Position numbers and translations under genes: made by a program. 64,000 bases of DNA from Chromobacterium alkanivorans. Its GTDB lineage: Bacteria > Pseudomonadota > Gammaproteobacteria > Burkholderiales > Chromobacteriaceae. Below are positions 51,802-61,041 of this stretch, in pieces (position 1 is the stretch's first letter; each line of letters starts with the position of its first letter). The notes under the pieces were generated by a model that saw only the letters and a program-made list of their open reading frames with translations, ran no database searches and was not told the DNA's origin. The DNA is taken from the NCBI RefSeq assembly GCF_016937655.1, contig NZ_JAFHKL010000002.1, positions 62,001 to 126,000 of the forward strand, given 5' to 3'.

Positions 51802-52689
51802 TCACGGCGCGCGCGGCGCCTCCGTCACCAGGTAGCCGCGCTGCCGCAGCAAACGCACCAGACCCTGGCGCCCCGCCAGATGCAGCGCGCCCACCGCGAC
51901 GAACAGACGCTTGGACGCCGCCCAGTCGTCGATGCGGCGCGCCATCGCCAGATTGCGGCGGTCCAGCATTTCGCGCTGGGTCCAGGCGCTGAGCCGCGGA
52001 TAGCCGGGCAAGGCCACCAGCGCCTGCAAGGCATTGAGGTCGCCGCGCTCCCAGGCTTCGGTCAGCTCCCGATAATAGCGGTCAGCCTCCTCCGCGCCCT
52101 GCCATTCCGCGCTCTGGCGCACCCATTCGCGCAAGGCCGGCGCCGGCATCTCGAACAGCAAGCGGCTTTGCTCGCCGGCGGTTTCCAGCGCCAGCACCGG
52201 CCGCCGTGCCACGCGCGCCATCTCCAGCAGCATTTCCTCCCGGCTGTGCTGCGCCTGCTGTCCCATGCGCTGGTATTCTCGCAGCGCCAGCTGCATCAGC
52301 CACAGGCTGGGCGCCAGGCCTCGCGCCTGCTCCCGCGCCACGCCGATCCGCGCCAACTGCCCCTCCAGCGAGCGCTGGCTGACGGCGTCCAATTGCCGCC
52401 ATTGCCGGGACGCGGCCGCGCCGGCCAGCGTCGTCACCTCGGCCGCCGCCTCCGCCGTCGTCGGGTCCAGTTCCAGCACCAGCGCGTCGCTGACGCGCAA
52501 GGCCTGTTTCAGCCCCCAGTCCGGCGTGTCCGAGCCGGGCCGGCCCACATGCATGGTGCCGTACAGATAATGGATGCGCCCTTGCTTGCTGAAGGTGAAC
52601 AAGGGGCCGTAGGCGGGCTCCGCCTGCGCCGCCTGCAGCAGCAAGCACAGCGCCAGCCAGCCGCCCCAGAGGAAATGCCATCGTTTCAT
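51802..52689 (-). CDS. TraB/GumN-family protein
   Basis: The 295-residue protein has a signal peptide (WHFLWGGWLALCLLLQAAQA) and the TraB/GumN pattern: HYLYGTMHVG near the start, LVLELDP, ALETAGEQSRLLFEM in the middle and RLFVAVGALHLAGRQGLV at the end. The GxxH and E motifs suggest a Tiki-like metalloprotease fold. It is probably periplasmic. ATG 52689 gives a normal signal peptide; an in-frame TTG 6 codons upstream is less likely. Confidence 0.85.
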   Translation of the reverse strand: MKRWHFLWGGWLALCLLLQAAQAEPAYGPLFTFSKQGRIHYLYGTMHVGRPGSDTPDWGLKQALRVSDALVLELDPTTAEAAAEVTTLAGAAASRQWRQLDAVSQRSLEGQLARIGVAREQARGLAPSLWLMQLALREYQRMGQQAQHSREEMLLEMARVARRPVLALETAGEQSRLLFEMPAPALREWVRQSAEWQGAEEADRYYRELTEAWERGDLNALQALVALPGYPRLSAWTQREMLDRRNLAMARRIDDWAASKRLFVAVGALHLAGRQGLVRLLRQRGYLVTEAPRAP

Positions 52690-52948
52690 GTCTGCGATCC
52701 GAATCAAAACCGCTCAAGGATACCAGCTTGGCGCTGCCGGGCCGGCTCGCTTTCAAGCTCTTGTCGAGCGCCGCGCCGGCCACTTGCAAGCGTCGCTTCA
52801 AATAAGTAGTTGCCCCGAGGCAAAAACTGTTCTTTAGGACAGTTCAGAACCGTAGCGGTTTGCTAATCCGAATACACCGCCTCACCGCCAGCCTTAGCCA
52901 TTCCCGCCACGGCCGCGCCGGAACGGCGCTCGCATCGAGGAGAACGAC
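52690..52948. other. Divergent intergenic region between TraB/GumN and tyrosinase genes
   Basis: No gene seen. A small palindrome, AACTGT with ACAGTT (around 52827-52846), could be an operator or a weak hairpin. The tyrosinase ribosome binding site GAGGAGA lies at 52936-52945. Confidence 0.35.
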
Positions 52949-54493
52949 ATGGCTCGCATCCGCAAAGACATCTTGAAAATGAGCAATCCCTGGGACCCCA
53001 CCGTGCTGTGGTACGCGCGCGCGGTGCGGGAAATGCAGAAACGGCCGATCAAGGACCCCACCAGCTGGCGCTATCTGGCCGCCATCCACGGCTTCGACTC
53101 CCAGCTATGGCAACAACACGGCTATCTGCAAGCCGGCGAAGCGCTGCCCAGCGCCGCCGACCAGAACACCTACTGGCGACAATGCCAGCACCAGAGCTGG
53201 TATTTCATGCCCTGGCACCGCGGCTACCTGGCGGCCTTCGAAGCCATTGTGCTGGCGGAAATCGTCAAACTAGGCGGCCCCGCCGACTGGGCCTTGCCGT
53301 ATTGGAATTACAGCGACAGCGCCAACGCCAAGGCGCGCGACCTGCCCACCTGTTTCCAATCCAAGACCTTGCCGGACGGCGGCGCCAATCCGCTGTGGCT
53401 GGCACAACGCTACGGCTGGAACAATCAGCCCAATCACATCACGCTGCGGCCGGAAACCGTGCAGCTCACCGCCTTGAAGGACGCGCAGTTCATCGGCACC
53501 GCCAACGGCATTCCGCCGGGCTACGGCGGGCCGCAAACGCCGTTCTGGCACGGCGGCGGCAATAGCGGCGGACTGGAAAACCTGCCGCACAACCCGGTGC
53601 ACACCAATATCGGCGGCCGCAACGGCCTGATGTCGGACCCGGACCTCGCCGGCCTGGACCCGGTGTTCTGGATCCACCACTCCAATATCGACCGACTGTG
53701 GCAGGTATGGCTCAATCGCAATCCCCGCCACCAGAATCCCAGCAGCGACAATTGGCTGGAAGGCCCGGTCAACCGCAAATTCGCGATGCCGCGCCCCAAC
53801 GGCAGCGGCTACACCTTCGTCGCCAAGGACATGCTCAACACCCAGGCGCCAAACCTGAACTATGTCTACCAGGACGTATCGGACCCTCTCGGCGGCGCCA
53901 GCCGCGCGGCGCAGCGCATGCAAACACTGGCGGCCATCCACCTCGACACCGCGGCGGCAACCACCATGGCGAACAATCCGAAAACCGAACTGCTGGGCGC
54001 CAACGCGACGGCGATCAAACTAGGCAACAGCACCGTCCACGCGCAGATGCAGCTGGACAGCGACGCCAAGAACAAGGTGCTGAGCAGCTTCCAGGCCAGC
54101 CAGGCCGCCGCACGCCAGTTCAAGGCCCAGCCAGACGCCGCGCCGCAGGAGCCGGACCGCGTCTTCCTGAGCCTGGAGAACATCCGCTGCAAGGTGGACG
54201 GCGGCACCTTCAACGTCTATGTCGGCCTGCCTCAGGGCGCGGACCCGGCGCAGCACCCGCAAAACCTGGCCGGCACCATCGCGCTGTTCGGCGCGCGCAA
54301 GGCCTCGCTGGCCGAGCACGGCGGCAACGGCGTCAGCCAGACGCTGGAGATCACCGACATCGTGGACCGCATGTGTCAGAGCCAGACGCTGGACGCGGCG
54401 CCGATGGGGGTGCAATTGGTGCCGGTGTCCGACATCGAGGACGACGACGAGGTGACGATAGGCCGCATCAGCGTCTACCGCCACGGCGAGTAA
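52949..54493 (+). CDS. Tyrosinase/polyphenol oxidase (type 3 copper)
   Basis: The 514-residue enzyme has a CuA site of His47, His81 and His90 (CQHQSW...MPWHRGYLAAFE) and a CuB site of His214, His218 and the HH pair at 243-244 (DPVFWIHHSNIDRLW). Cys79, two before His81, could form the Cys-His thioether known in other tyrosinases. A C-terminal domain of about 200 residues has a beta-sandwich look like the shielding domain of plant polyphenol oxidases. There is no signal peptide. It would oxidise phenols to quinones. Confidence 0.9.
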   Translation: MARIRKDILKMSNPWDPTVLWYARAVREMQKRPIKDPTSWRYLAAIHGFDSQLWQQHGYLQAGEALPSAADQNTYWRQCQHQSWYFMPWHRGYLAAFEAIVLAEIVKLGGPADWALPYWNYSDSANAKARDLPTCFQSKTLPDGGANPLWLAQRYGWNNQPNHITLRPETVQLTALKDAQFIGTANGIPPGYGGPQTPFWHGGGNSGGLENLPHNPVHTNIGGRNGLMSDPDLAGLDPVFWIHHSNIDRLWQVWLNRNPRHQNPSSDNWLEGPVNRKFAMPRPNGSGYTFVAKDMLNTQAPNLNYVYQDVSDPLGGASRAAQRMQTLAAIHLDTAAATTMANNPKTELLGANATAIKLGNSTVHAQMQLDSDAKNKVLSSFQASQAAARQFKAQPDAAPQEPDRVFLSLENIRCKVDGGTFNVYVGLPQGADPAQHPQNLAGTIALFGARKASLAEHGGNGVSQTLEITDIVDRMCQSQTLDAAPMGVQLVPVSDIEDDDEVTIGRISVYRHGE

Positions 54494-54550
54494 GCGCCCG
54501 CCCCCGGCCGCCTCCGCGGCCGGGCCCCTCCCTCCGCCACCGGGAGCCTC

Positions 54551-55291
54551 ATGCCCGTCAAAACTCTTGTCGCGGCGCTCAGGGACTTGCCCTGGCCGTT
54601 GCGGTGCGCCAGCCTCTTGGGCTGGCTCGGCCTGATTGCCCTGGAGCGCCAGCTGGCCGCGCCCGGCTATTGCGGCGTCTGGGTCCCAAGCCGCCCCGGC
54701 GGCGGCTGGGAGGCGCTGCTCGGCGCGCTGTGGCTGAACCCGCCCACGCTGCTGCTGCCGTCCTGGCTGCTGATGCTGCTGGCGATGATGTCGCCGCTGC
54801 TGGCCGACCCGCTGCGGCTGCTGTGGCTGCGCAGCCTGGCGCGCAAGCGGGCGCAGATCCTGGCGCTGTTCCTCGGCGGCTACGCGCTGGTCTGGCTGGC
54901 CGCCGGCCTGCCACTGCATCTGCTCGGCCTCGCGCTGCTGACTTTCAGCCCCGCGCCCTGGCTGGCCTTCGCCGCCGCCTGCGCCGCGGCCTGGCTCTGG
55001 CAGACCTCTTCGCTGCGCCGGCATTGCCTACAAGCCTGTCACCGCCAAGCCCGTCTGCCGGCCTTCGGTTGGCCGGCGGCGACGGCGGCCTTGCGCTACG
55101 GCTTCGCCGCCGGCGGCTGGTGCGTCGCCTCCTGCGGGATCTGGATGCTGCCGCCGCTGCTCGCGGGCCCCGGGCACCTGCCCTTGATGGCGGCCGTCGG
55201 CCTGTGGCTGCTGCTGGAACGGCGCCGCCCAGACATCCCGCCGCCCGCGCAGGCGCTTGCCGCGCCCTTGCTCCCGGCCGGCCGCCGTTAA
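54551..55291 (+). CDS. DUF2182-family integral membrane protein
   Basis: The 246-residue protein has about six membrane helices and DUF2182-like features: LLAMMSPLL in a helix, LRRHCLQACHRQARLP in a loop, and RYGFAAGGWCVASCGIWMLPPLLAGP with two Cys in a helix. The family (COG5486) is described as predicted metal-binding. Its start is 57 bases after the tyrosinase stop, with GGGAG before ATG, and a terminator follows both. A role in copper supply to the tyrosinase is an attractive inference. Confidence 0.75.
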   Translation: MPVKTLVAALRDLPWPLRCASLLGWLGLIALERQLAAPGYCGVWVPSRPGGGWEALLGALWLNPPTLLLPSWLLMLLAMMSPLLADPLRLLWLRSLARKRAQILALFLGGYALVWLAAGLPLHLLGLALLTFSPAPWLAFAAACAAAWLWQTSSLRRHCLQACHRQARLPAFGWPAATAALRYGFAAGGWCVASCGIWMLPPLLAGPGHLPLMAAVGLWLLLERRRPDIPPPAQALAAPLLPAGRR

Positions 55292-55297
55292 ATGAAA

Positions 55298-55324
55298 AGG
55301 GCCCGCTATCGCGGGCCCTTGCGG
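55298..55324. terminator. Hairpin between DUF2182 gene and flavoprotein gene
   Basis: AAGGGCCCGC (55298-55307) pairs with GCGGGCCCTT (55311-55320) around TAT. It ends the tyrosinase unit and, read on the minus strand, is followed by TTTTCATTT, so it also serves the convergent flavoprotein gene. Confidence 0.8.
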
Positions 55325-55352
55325 AGGAACGGAGGCTTAGGGACGCTGCGCA

Positions 55353-55365
55353 GTTTTGTTAGCGG
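55353..55365. repeat. Single end of inverted-repeat element B
   Basis: GTTTTGTTAGCGG is identical to the terminal bases of element B (1127-1139). No partner end is found within 150 bases. The stop codon of the flavoprotein gene (TAA on the minus strand) is formed inside it. Confidence 0.5.
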
Positions 55366-56978
55366 CGTTCGGCCAGAATGGCCTGGGCCACCGCCTCCGC
55401 CACCTTGATGCCGTCCACCCCGGCGGACAGAATCCCCCCGGCGTAGCCGGCGCCCTCGCCGGCCGGGTACAGGCCGCGCACGTTCAGGCTTTGGCAATCC
55501 TCGCCGCGGGTGATGCGCAGCGGGGAGCTGGTGCGGGTTTCCACCCCGGTCAGCACCGCGTCGTGCATATCGTAGCCGCGAATCTTCTTGCCGAACTCCG
55601 GCAGCGCTTCGCGCATCGCCGCGATGCAATAGTCCGGCAAGGCCGCGGCCAGATCAGTCCAGTGCACGCCGGGCTGATAGGATGGCGGCACCGAACCCAC
55701 CTGGGTGGACGGCCTGCCGGCCAGAAAATCGCCCACCAGCTGCGCCGGCGCTTCGTAAGTGGCGCCGCCCAGCACATAGGCGCGGCTCTCCAGCTCGCGC
55801 TGGAAGGCGATGCCGGCCAGCGGGTCGCCCGGATAGTCGTCCGGGCTGATGCTGACCACCAGGCCGGAGTTGGCGTTGCGCTCGGCGCGCGAATATTGGC
55901 TCATGCCATTGGTCACCACCCGGCCCTCTTCCGAGGTGGCGGCCACCACCTGGCCGCCCGGGCACATGCAGAAGCTGTACACCGCGCGGCCGTTGCTGGC
56001 GTGATGCACCAGCTTGTAGTCCGCCGCGCCCAACAGCGGGTGGCCGGCGTACTTGCCCCAGCGCGCCTTGTCGATCAGCGTCTGCGGATGCTCGATGCGG
56101 AAGCCCACCGAGAACGGCTTGGCCTCCATGTACACGCCGTGGCCGTGCAGCATCTCGAAGCTGTCGCGCGCGCTGTGGCCCAAGGCCAGCACGATGTGGT
56201 CGGCGCGGATCTGCTCGCCGCTGGCCAGAGTCAGGCCGCGCGCCGTTTTGCGGCCGTCCGGCCCTTCTTCCATATGGATGTCGGCGACGCGTTGCTGGAA
56301 ACGGATTTCGCCGCCCAGTTCCTCGATTTCGGCGCGCATCTTCTCCACCATGCTCACCAGGCGGAAGGTGCCGATGTGCGGCTTGGCCACGTAGAGGATT
56401 TCCTCGGGCGCGCCGGCCTTGACGAACTCGGTCAGCACCTTGCGGCCCAGGTGGCGCGGGTCCTTGATCTGGCTGTAGAGCTTGCCGTCGGAGAAGGTGC
56501 CGGCGCCACCTTCGCCGAACTGCACGTTGGATTCGGGGTTCAGCACCTTGTTGCGCCACAGGCCCCAAGTGTCCTTGGTGCGCTCGCGCACTTTCTTGCC
56601 GCGCTCGAGCACGATGGGCTTGAAGCCCATCTGCGCCAGCAGCAGCGCGGCGAAGATGCCACAGGGGCCGAAGCCCACCACCACCGGGCGGCGCTCCAGG
56701 TTTTCCGGCGCCTGGCCCACATAATGGTATTGGGTGTCCGGCGTCGGCATCACGTGCTTGTCGGACTTGAGGCGCGCCAGCAGCCGGGCCTCGTTGGCCA
56801 CGTCGATGTCGACGATGTAGGCCAGGTTCATCATGCCCTTGCGCGCGTCGTAGCTGCGCTTGAAGATGACGACCTGGCGGATGTCCTGCTCCGACACGCC
56901 CAGATAGGCCGCGATCGCGGCGTTCAGTTCTTCCGGGGCATGGTCCAGCGGCAGTTTCAATTCGGTAATGCGCAACAT
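55359..56978 (-). CDS. NAD(P)/FAD-dependent oxidoreductase (COG2509-type flavoprotein)
   Basis: The 539-residue protein has an N-terminal ACT-like domain of about 90 residues, then the FAD-binding GFGPCGIFAALLLAQMG (about 103-118), ERGKKVRERT, and a C-terminal GLYPAGEGAGYAGGILSAGVDGIKVAEAV flavin segment. FAD dehydrogenases of this type are widespread but largely uncharacterised. Start ATG 56978 gives MLRITELKLPLDHAPEEL. Its last codons run through an element-B end. It stands alone. Confidence 0.85.
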   Translation of the reverse strand: MLRITELKLPLDHAPEELNAAIAAYLGVSEQDIRQVVIFKRSYDARKGMMNLAYIVDIDVANEARLLARLKSDKHVMPTPDTQYHYVGQAPENLERRPVVVGFGPCGIFAALLLAQMGFKPIVLERGKKVRERTKDTWGLWRNKVLNPESNVQFGEGGAGTFSDGKLYSQIKDPRHLGRKVLTEFVKAGAPEEILYVAKPHIGTFRLVSMVEKMRAEIEELGGEIRFQQRVADIHMEEGPDGRKTARGLTLASGEQIRADHIVLALGHSARDSFEMLHGHGVYMEAKPFSVGFRIEHPQTLIDKARWGKYAGHPLLGAADYKLVHHASNGRAVYSFCMCPGGQVVAATSEEGRVVTNGMSQYSRAERNANSGLVVSISPDDYPGDPLAGIAFQRELESRAYVLGGATYEAPAQLVGDFLAGRPSTQVGSVPPSYQPGVHWTDLAAALPDYCIAAMREALPEFGKKIRGYDMHDAVLTGVETRTSSPLRITRGEDCQSLNVRGLYPAGEGAGYAGGILSAGVDGIKVAEAVAQAILAERR

Positions 56979-57199
56979 CTTGAATTCCAGTACGGGTTGG
57001 TGTCTATTCAACGAGGCGGTATTGTAGCGGCAAACCGCCCCCGCCCCTATCGTTGCACGCAAACTTCCCGCAAGAATCTGTTCACTGCCTGCCCCGCGCC
57101 GGCGATGCCGCGTGGAAAACCGCGGCGAAACGTCCATCCTCCCTTGGCCAAAGCCGCTTCCCCTTCCCCGGCCGTTTCGCCCTGCCGCGCTCCGGCCCG

Positions 57200-58834
57200 C
57201 TACACCTGGAAGCCCGCCACCGTCTGGCGCAGGCCCCCGGTCACCTCGTCCATGCTCTGGATGCCGCTGGACGCCTGGGTGGCGGCGGCGGCGTTGCCGG
57301 CGGCCACCTGGGCGATCTGCTCCACGTGGCGGGCGATGTCCTGGCTGGCCACGCCTTGCTCCTGCAGCGCATGGGAGATATCGCGCACCACTTGCACCAC
57401 CTGGCCGGCGCTGCCGCGTATCTGCTGAATCATCTCCCCGCCCTGCTCGGCCAGCGCCAGCCCGGCGCGCACCCGCTCCACGGTCTGGCTCATATTGGCG
57501 CGCGACTGATCGGAGCTCAGCTGGATCTCGTCTATCATGCCGGCGATCTCCTCGGTGGCCTGGGCGGTGCGTTCGGACAGTTTGCGCACCTCGTCCGCCA
57601 CCACCGCGAAACCGCGGCCGGTTTCGCCGGCGCGCGCCGCCTCGATCGCCGCGTTCAGGGCCAGGAGATTGGTCTGATCGGCAATGTCCTTGATCACCTG
57701 CATGATGCTGGAGATGGTGGCGGTCTTGTCCGCCAGCGCCGAGATCGCCCCGGCGGTCAGGTCCACCGTCTCGCTGATGCCCTTCATCTCCGCCACGGCC
57801 TTGGCGATCACTTCGCCGCCCTCGTCCGACAGGCTGCCGGACTGCTGCGACACCTGGCGCGCGTCCTGCGCGTATTGCGAGATGTGGTTGATGCTCACCG
57901 TCAGCTCTTCGATCGACGCCGCCATCGAAGTGGCGCTCTCGCTTTGCTGCTGGGAGTTGTCCGCCACCGCCTGCGCGCCGGTCACCACCTCCTCGCTCAG
58001 CCGCCCCAGTTCGCCGGCGCTGGCCACGATGTCGGCCACCATCTGCCGCAAAGCCTGCTGCATATGGGCGATATTGGCCATCAGGCTGTCCGCGTCGCCC
58101 GCCCGCACCGGCACCGGCACATCCAGCCGCCCGCCGGCGATTTCCCGCACCACGGCCGCGGTCTGCGCCGGCTCCGCGCCCAATTGCCGCATCACGCTGC
58201 GGAACAGCCACCAGCCCAGGCCGCCGCACACCGCGGCGATCAGCAGCACCTGGACCGCCACGCCCAGCAATTGCACGCGCAAGGCCGCCCAGACGTCGTC
58301 CATATACAGGCCGGTGCCCACCACCCAGCCCCAGCGCGGGCTGGACTGCAAATACGCCAGCTTGGGCTGCGGTTCGGCCGAGCCCGGCTTGTCCCAGACG
58401 AATTCCGCGAAGCCCTTGCCCTGCCCCTGCCTCAGGGTCTGGTCGAACTTGTCGCCCAGGCTGCTGCCGCTGGAATCCTTGACCGCGTGCATGTCCTTGC
58501 CCACCAGTTTGGGGTTGACCCCGTGCGCCAGCCAGACCAAGCCCTTGTCCAGCGTGAAGAAATACTCCTTGCCGGCGAAGCGCAGCCGGGTCAGGGCCAG
58601 CAGCGCCTGGCGCTGCGCCTCCGTCTCCGGCAAGGCGCCGGCCGCCGCCTGCTCCTCGTAATTGGCCACCAGACTCAGGGCGTTTTCCACCTGGCCGCGG
58701 ATCAGATCCTGCCGGTCCGCCATCATTTGCTGATGCATGCTGCGCAGCACCAGGCCGCCCAGCAGACAAGTCAGCGCGATCACGCTAAAAATCAATAACA
58801 ACAAACGCTGCTTCAAGGAAAGGCCCGCTCGCAT
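57200..58834 (-). CDS. Methyl-accepting chemotaxis protein with Cache-type sensor
   Basis: The 544-residue chemoreceptor has a membrane helix at about 10-32, a periplasmic single-Cache (Cache_2-like) domain at about 35-185 ([34 protein letters not shown]), a second membrane helix at about 190-212, HAMP, and the signalling hairpin [41 protein letters not shown]. No C-terminal CheR-binding pentapeptide is present (it ends AGFQV). The ligand is unknown; related Cache domains bind small organic acids. The 220 bases upstream of the flavoprotein gene carry no other gene. Confidence 0.93.
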   Translation of the reverse strand: MRAGLSLKQRLLLLIFSVIALTCLLGGLVLRSMHQQMMADRQDLIRGQVENALSLVANYEEQAAAGALPETEAQRQALLALTRLRFAGKEYFFTLDKGLVWLAHGVNPKLVGKDMHAVKDSSGSSLGDKFDQTLRQGQGKGFAEFVWDKPGSAEPQPKLAYLQSSPRWGWVVGTGLYMDDVWAALRVQLLGVAVQVLLIAAVCGGLGWWLFRSVMRQLGAEPAQTAAVVREIAGGRLDVPVPVRAGDADSLMANIAHMQQALRQMVADIVASAGELGRLSEEVVTGAQAVADNSQQQSESATSMAASIEELTVSINHISQYAQDARQVSQQSGSLSDEGGEVIAKAVAEMKGISETVDLTAGAISALADKTATISSIMQVIKDIADQTNLLALNAAIEAARAGETGRGFAVVADEVRKLSERTAQATEEIAGMIDEIQLSSDQSRANMSQTVERVRAGLALAEQGGEMIQQIRGSAGQVVQVVRDISHALQEQGVASQDIARHVEQIAQVAAGNAAAATQASSGIQSMDEVTGGLRQTVAGFQV

Positions 58835-59047
58835 GATGTCTCCAAAAATCGCCGACGATGCGGCAAACCGAATCGCGGGCTCGCGGCGCGGTCCGGTTTA
58901 TCCGCCATGTTTATTAAGCAAACCCAAATAATACACTCGTCATTACTCTGTCGCCCATATTTAATGACATGCGCTTGACTTGGGTCAGCCGCAAGCGCAG
59001 CGGCCGGAGGCCGGGCTCCCGTCCTTCAGGCGCCTCGCCTCGAAATT

Positions 59048-59097
59048 TGTTTTACAAATGTAATATCAACAAATAAAATGTACACAGATGTAAAACA
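59048..59097 (+). promoter_or_regulatory. Promoter and inverted-repeat operator of the efflux operon
   Basis: TTTACA (59051-59056) and TAAAAT (59074-59079) are 17 bases apart, a near-consensus promoter. It is enclosed by TGTTTTACA (59048-59056) and its exact complement TGTAAAACA (59089-59097). The MarR protein encoded second in the operon is the likely repressor binding here. Confidence 0.7.
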
Positions 59098-59107
59098 GGA
59101 TATCCAG

Positions 59108-60529
59108 ATGAAGCCGTTTCCCGCCACCCTCGCCCTTGCCGGCGCGCTCCTGCTCAGCGCCTGCGCCCAGATGGACGCCGTCAAACCGCAGTCCCAGCTC
59201 AAAACGCCGCCCGCCGTGAACGCGCCGTGGTCCGGCATGCCCGCCGCGGCCTGGTGGCGGCAATGGAAAGACCCTCAGCTCGAGCGGCTGATCCGTCAGG
59301 CGCTGCAGGACAACCCCGGCTTGCGCGGCACCGAGGCGCGGCTGCGCCAAGCACAGGCGCTGGGCGAGGTCAGCGCCGCGGCCACCCAGCCGCAAGTCAA
59401 CGCGCAATGGCAAAGCACCCGGCAGCTGCACGCGGAAAAAAATCTGGTGGCGCCGGCGGGCCACGGCAACTACGACTGGCAGACCCGCGCCGCCGTCAAC
59501 CTCAGCTACGATCTGGACGCGTGGGGACGGGAACGCCAAGCCTTGTCCGCGTCGCTCAGCGACGCCCAGATGGCCGCGGCCGACGCGCGGCTGAGCGCGC
59601 TGAATCTGGAAACCGCCGTCATCCGCGCCTATCTGCAGCTGGCCGAGCAATACCAGCAACGGGACCTGGCGGCGGCGGCGCTGCAACAGCAGCAGGCGCT
59701 GCTGGAGCTCAGCCTGCGGCGCAAGGCCGCCGGTCTGGCCGCCCAGCCGGAAGTGGAGCAGCAGCGCGGCCGGCTGCCGCCCGGCCGCGTCCAGCTGCAG
59801 CAGATAGACGAACGCATCGCCACCCTGGGCAATCAGCTGGCCGCGCTCTGCGGCCAAGCGCCCGACGCCGAAAACCGCCCGCGACGCCCCGCGCTGCGGC
59901 TGGACCAGGCCTTGGACCCGCTCGCCGCGGTGCCGGCCCAATTACTGGGCCGCCGGCCGGACCTGAGCGCGCAGCGCTGGCGGGTGGAGGCCGAGGCCGC
60001 GCGCATCCAGGTCGCGCGCGCCGCCTTTTACCCCAACATCAATCTCAGCGCCTTCGCCGGCTATCAGGCGATAGGCTTTGCCGACCTGCTGTCTCCGGCC
60101 GCCGCCCTGCGCGGCTTCGCGCCGGCGATCAGCCTGCCGATATTCGAGGGCGGGCGCCTGCGCGGCCAGCTGCGCGCCCAGACCGCCGCCTACGACCAGG
60201 CGGTGGAAAGCTACAACGCCGCCTTGATCAACGCCTTGAGCGAAACCGCCAGCGCCATCGTCCGCGCCCGCTCCGCCGAACAGCAGAGCCGGCAGGCCGA
60301 GCAGGCGCTGGACGCCGCCGGCCGCGAACTGGCGCTGGCGGAGCAGGCATACCGCGCCGGACTCAACGACCAGAGCGCGGTGCGACAGCTGCGGCTGAGC
60401 GAACTGTCCGCCCGGCAGAAACGCGCGCAGGCCCAAGCCCAGCGCCTGGACAGCTACGCCGCGCTGATGGCCGCGCTGGGCGGCGGCATCGAATCCCCAA
60501 CCCCCATCGCCGGCGGAGAAGCCCAATGA
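59108..60529 (+). CDS. Outer-membrane efflux lipoprotein (NodT/OprM family)
   Basis: The 473-residue protein has a lipoprotein signal (ALLLSACAQ, lipid-bearing Cys19), then two repeats of the outer-membrane efflux domain: AAWWRQWKDPQLERLIRQALQDNPGL and QLLGRRPDLSAQRWRVEAEAARIQVARAAFYPNI. It forms the trimeric TolC-like exit duct for the FUSC/HlyD pump encoded downstream. Starts shortly after the operator. The next gene overlaps by 4 bases (ATGA). Confidence 0.92.
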   Translation: MKPFPATLALAGALLLSACAQMDAVKPQSQLKTPPAVNAPWSGMPAAAWWRQWKDPQLERLIRQALQDNPGLRGTEARLRQAQALGEVSAAATQPQVNAQWQSTRQLHAEKNLVAPAGHGNYDWQTRAAVNLSYDLDAWGRERQALSASLSDAQMAAADARLSALNLETAVIRAYLQLAEQYQQRDLAAAALQQQQALLELSLRRKAAGLAAQPEVEQQRGRLPPGRVQLQQIDERIATLGNQLAALCGQAPDAENRPRRPALRLDQALDPLAAVPAQLLGRRPDLSAQRWRVEAEAARIQVARAAFYPNINLSAFAGYQAIGFADLLSPAAALRGFAPAISLPIFEGGRLRGQLRAQTAAYDQAVESYNAALINALSETASAIVRARSAEQQSRQAEQALDAAGRELALAEQAYRAGLNDQSAVRQLRLSELSARQKRAQAQAQRLDSYAALMAALGGGIESPTPIAGGEAQ

Positions 60530-61041
60530 GCCACTTCGAAGAAACCCGCAAACGCCTGCTCCGCGTCAAGACCAGGATTCCGGAATTTCCGCTGTCGCTG
60601 CTGACGCTGACGCGCTTGAACTACCACGTGCAAAAACGCATTCAGGACCTGACCAACGCCGCGCTGCGCAAGCACGGGCTGACCGAAAGCAGCTATTTGG
60701 TGCTGGCGGTGCTCTACGGCTCCGAACAAGAGACGATGACGCCCGGATCGCTGGCGGAAACCTGCTCGCAAAAACCGGCCAATATGACCCGCATCTGCAA
60801 CGATCTGGAAAAACAGGGCCTGATCCGCCGCGGCGGCCTCAGCGACGACCGCCGCGCGGTCGCCGTCACCCTCAGCGAGACCGGCCGCGAGCGCATCCGC
60901 GCGCTGCTGCCCGATGTCTGGGGCAATCTGGGCAATACCTTCGCCGGCTTCAGCGACGAGGAAATGCGCCAGCAGGAACAGTTCTACCTGCGGCAGCTCG
61001 GCAATCTGAACCAGGCGGAGCCCGGCGATGGCCGCGGCTAG
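60526..61041 (+). CDS. MarR-family repressor of the efflux operon
   Basis: The 171-residue protein is a MarR winged helix: LTESSYLVLAVLYGSEQ, then the recognition segment SLAETCSQKPANMTRICNDLEKQGLIRRGGLSDDRRAVAVTLSETG with the DxR wing. It overlaps the upstream gene by 4 bases and the pump gene by 14. It most likely binds the inverted repeat at 59048-59097 and releases it on binding a phenolic acid, as other MarR proteins of this setting do (inference). Confidence 0.9.
   Translation: MSHFEETRKRLLRVKTRIPEFPLSLLTLTRLNYHVQKRIQDLTNAALRKHGLTESSYLVLAVLYGSEQETMTPGSLAETCSQKPANMTRICNDLEKQGLIRRGGLSDDRRAVAVTLSETGRERIRALLPDVWGNLGNTFAGFSDEEMRQQEQFYLRQLGNLNQAEPGDGRG

Noticed and set aside
55359-58769. Single fused protein spanning flavoprotein and chemoreceptor
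   Set aside because: A continuous frame exists, but the chemoreceptor is encoded in another frame with its own start, and the flavoprotein has its own ATG at 56978.
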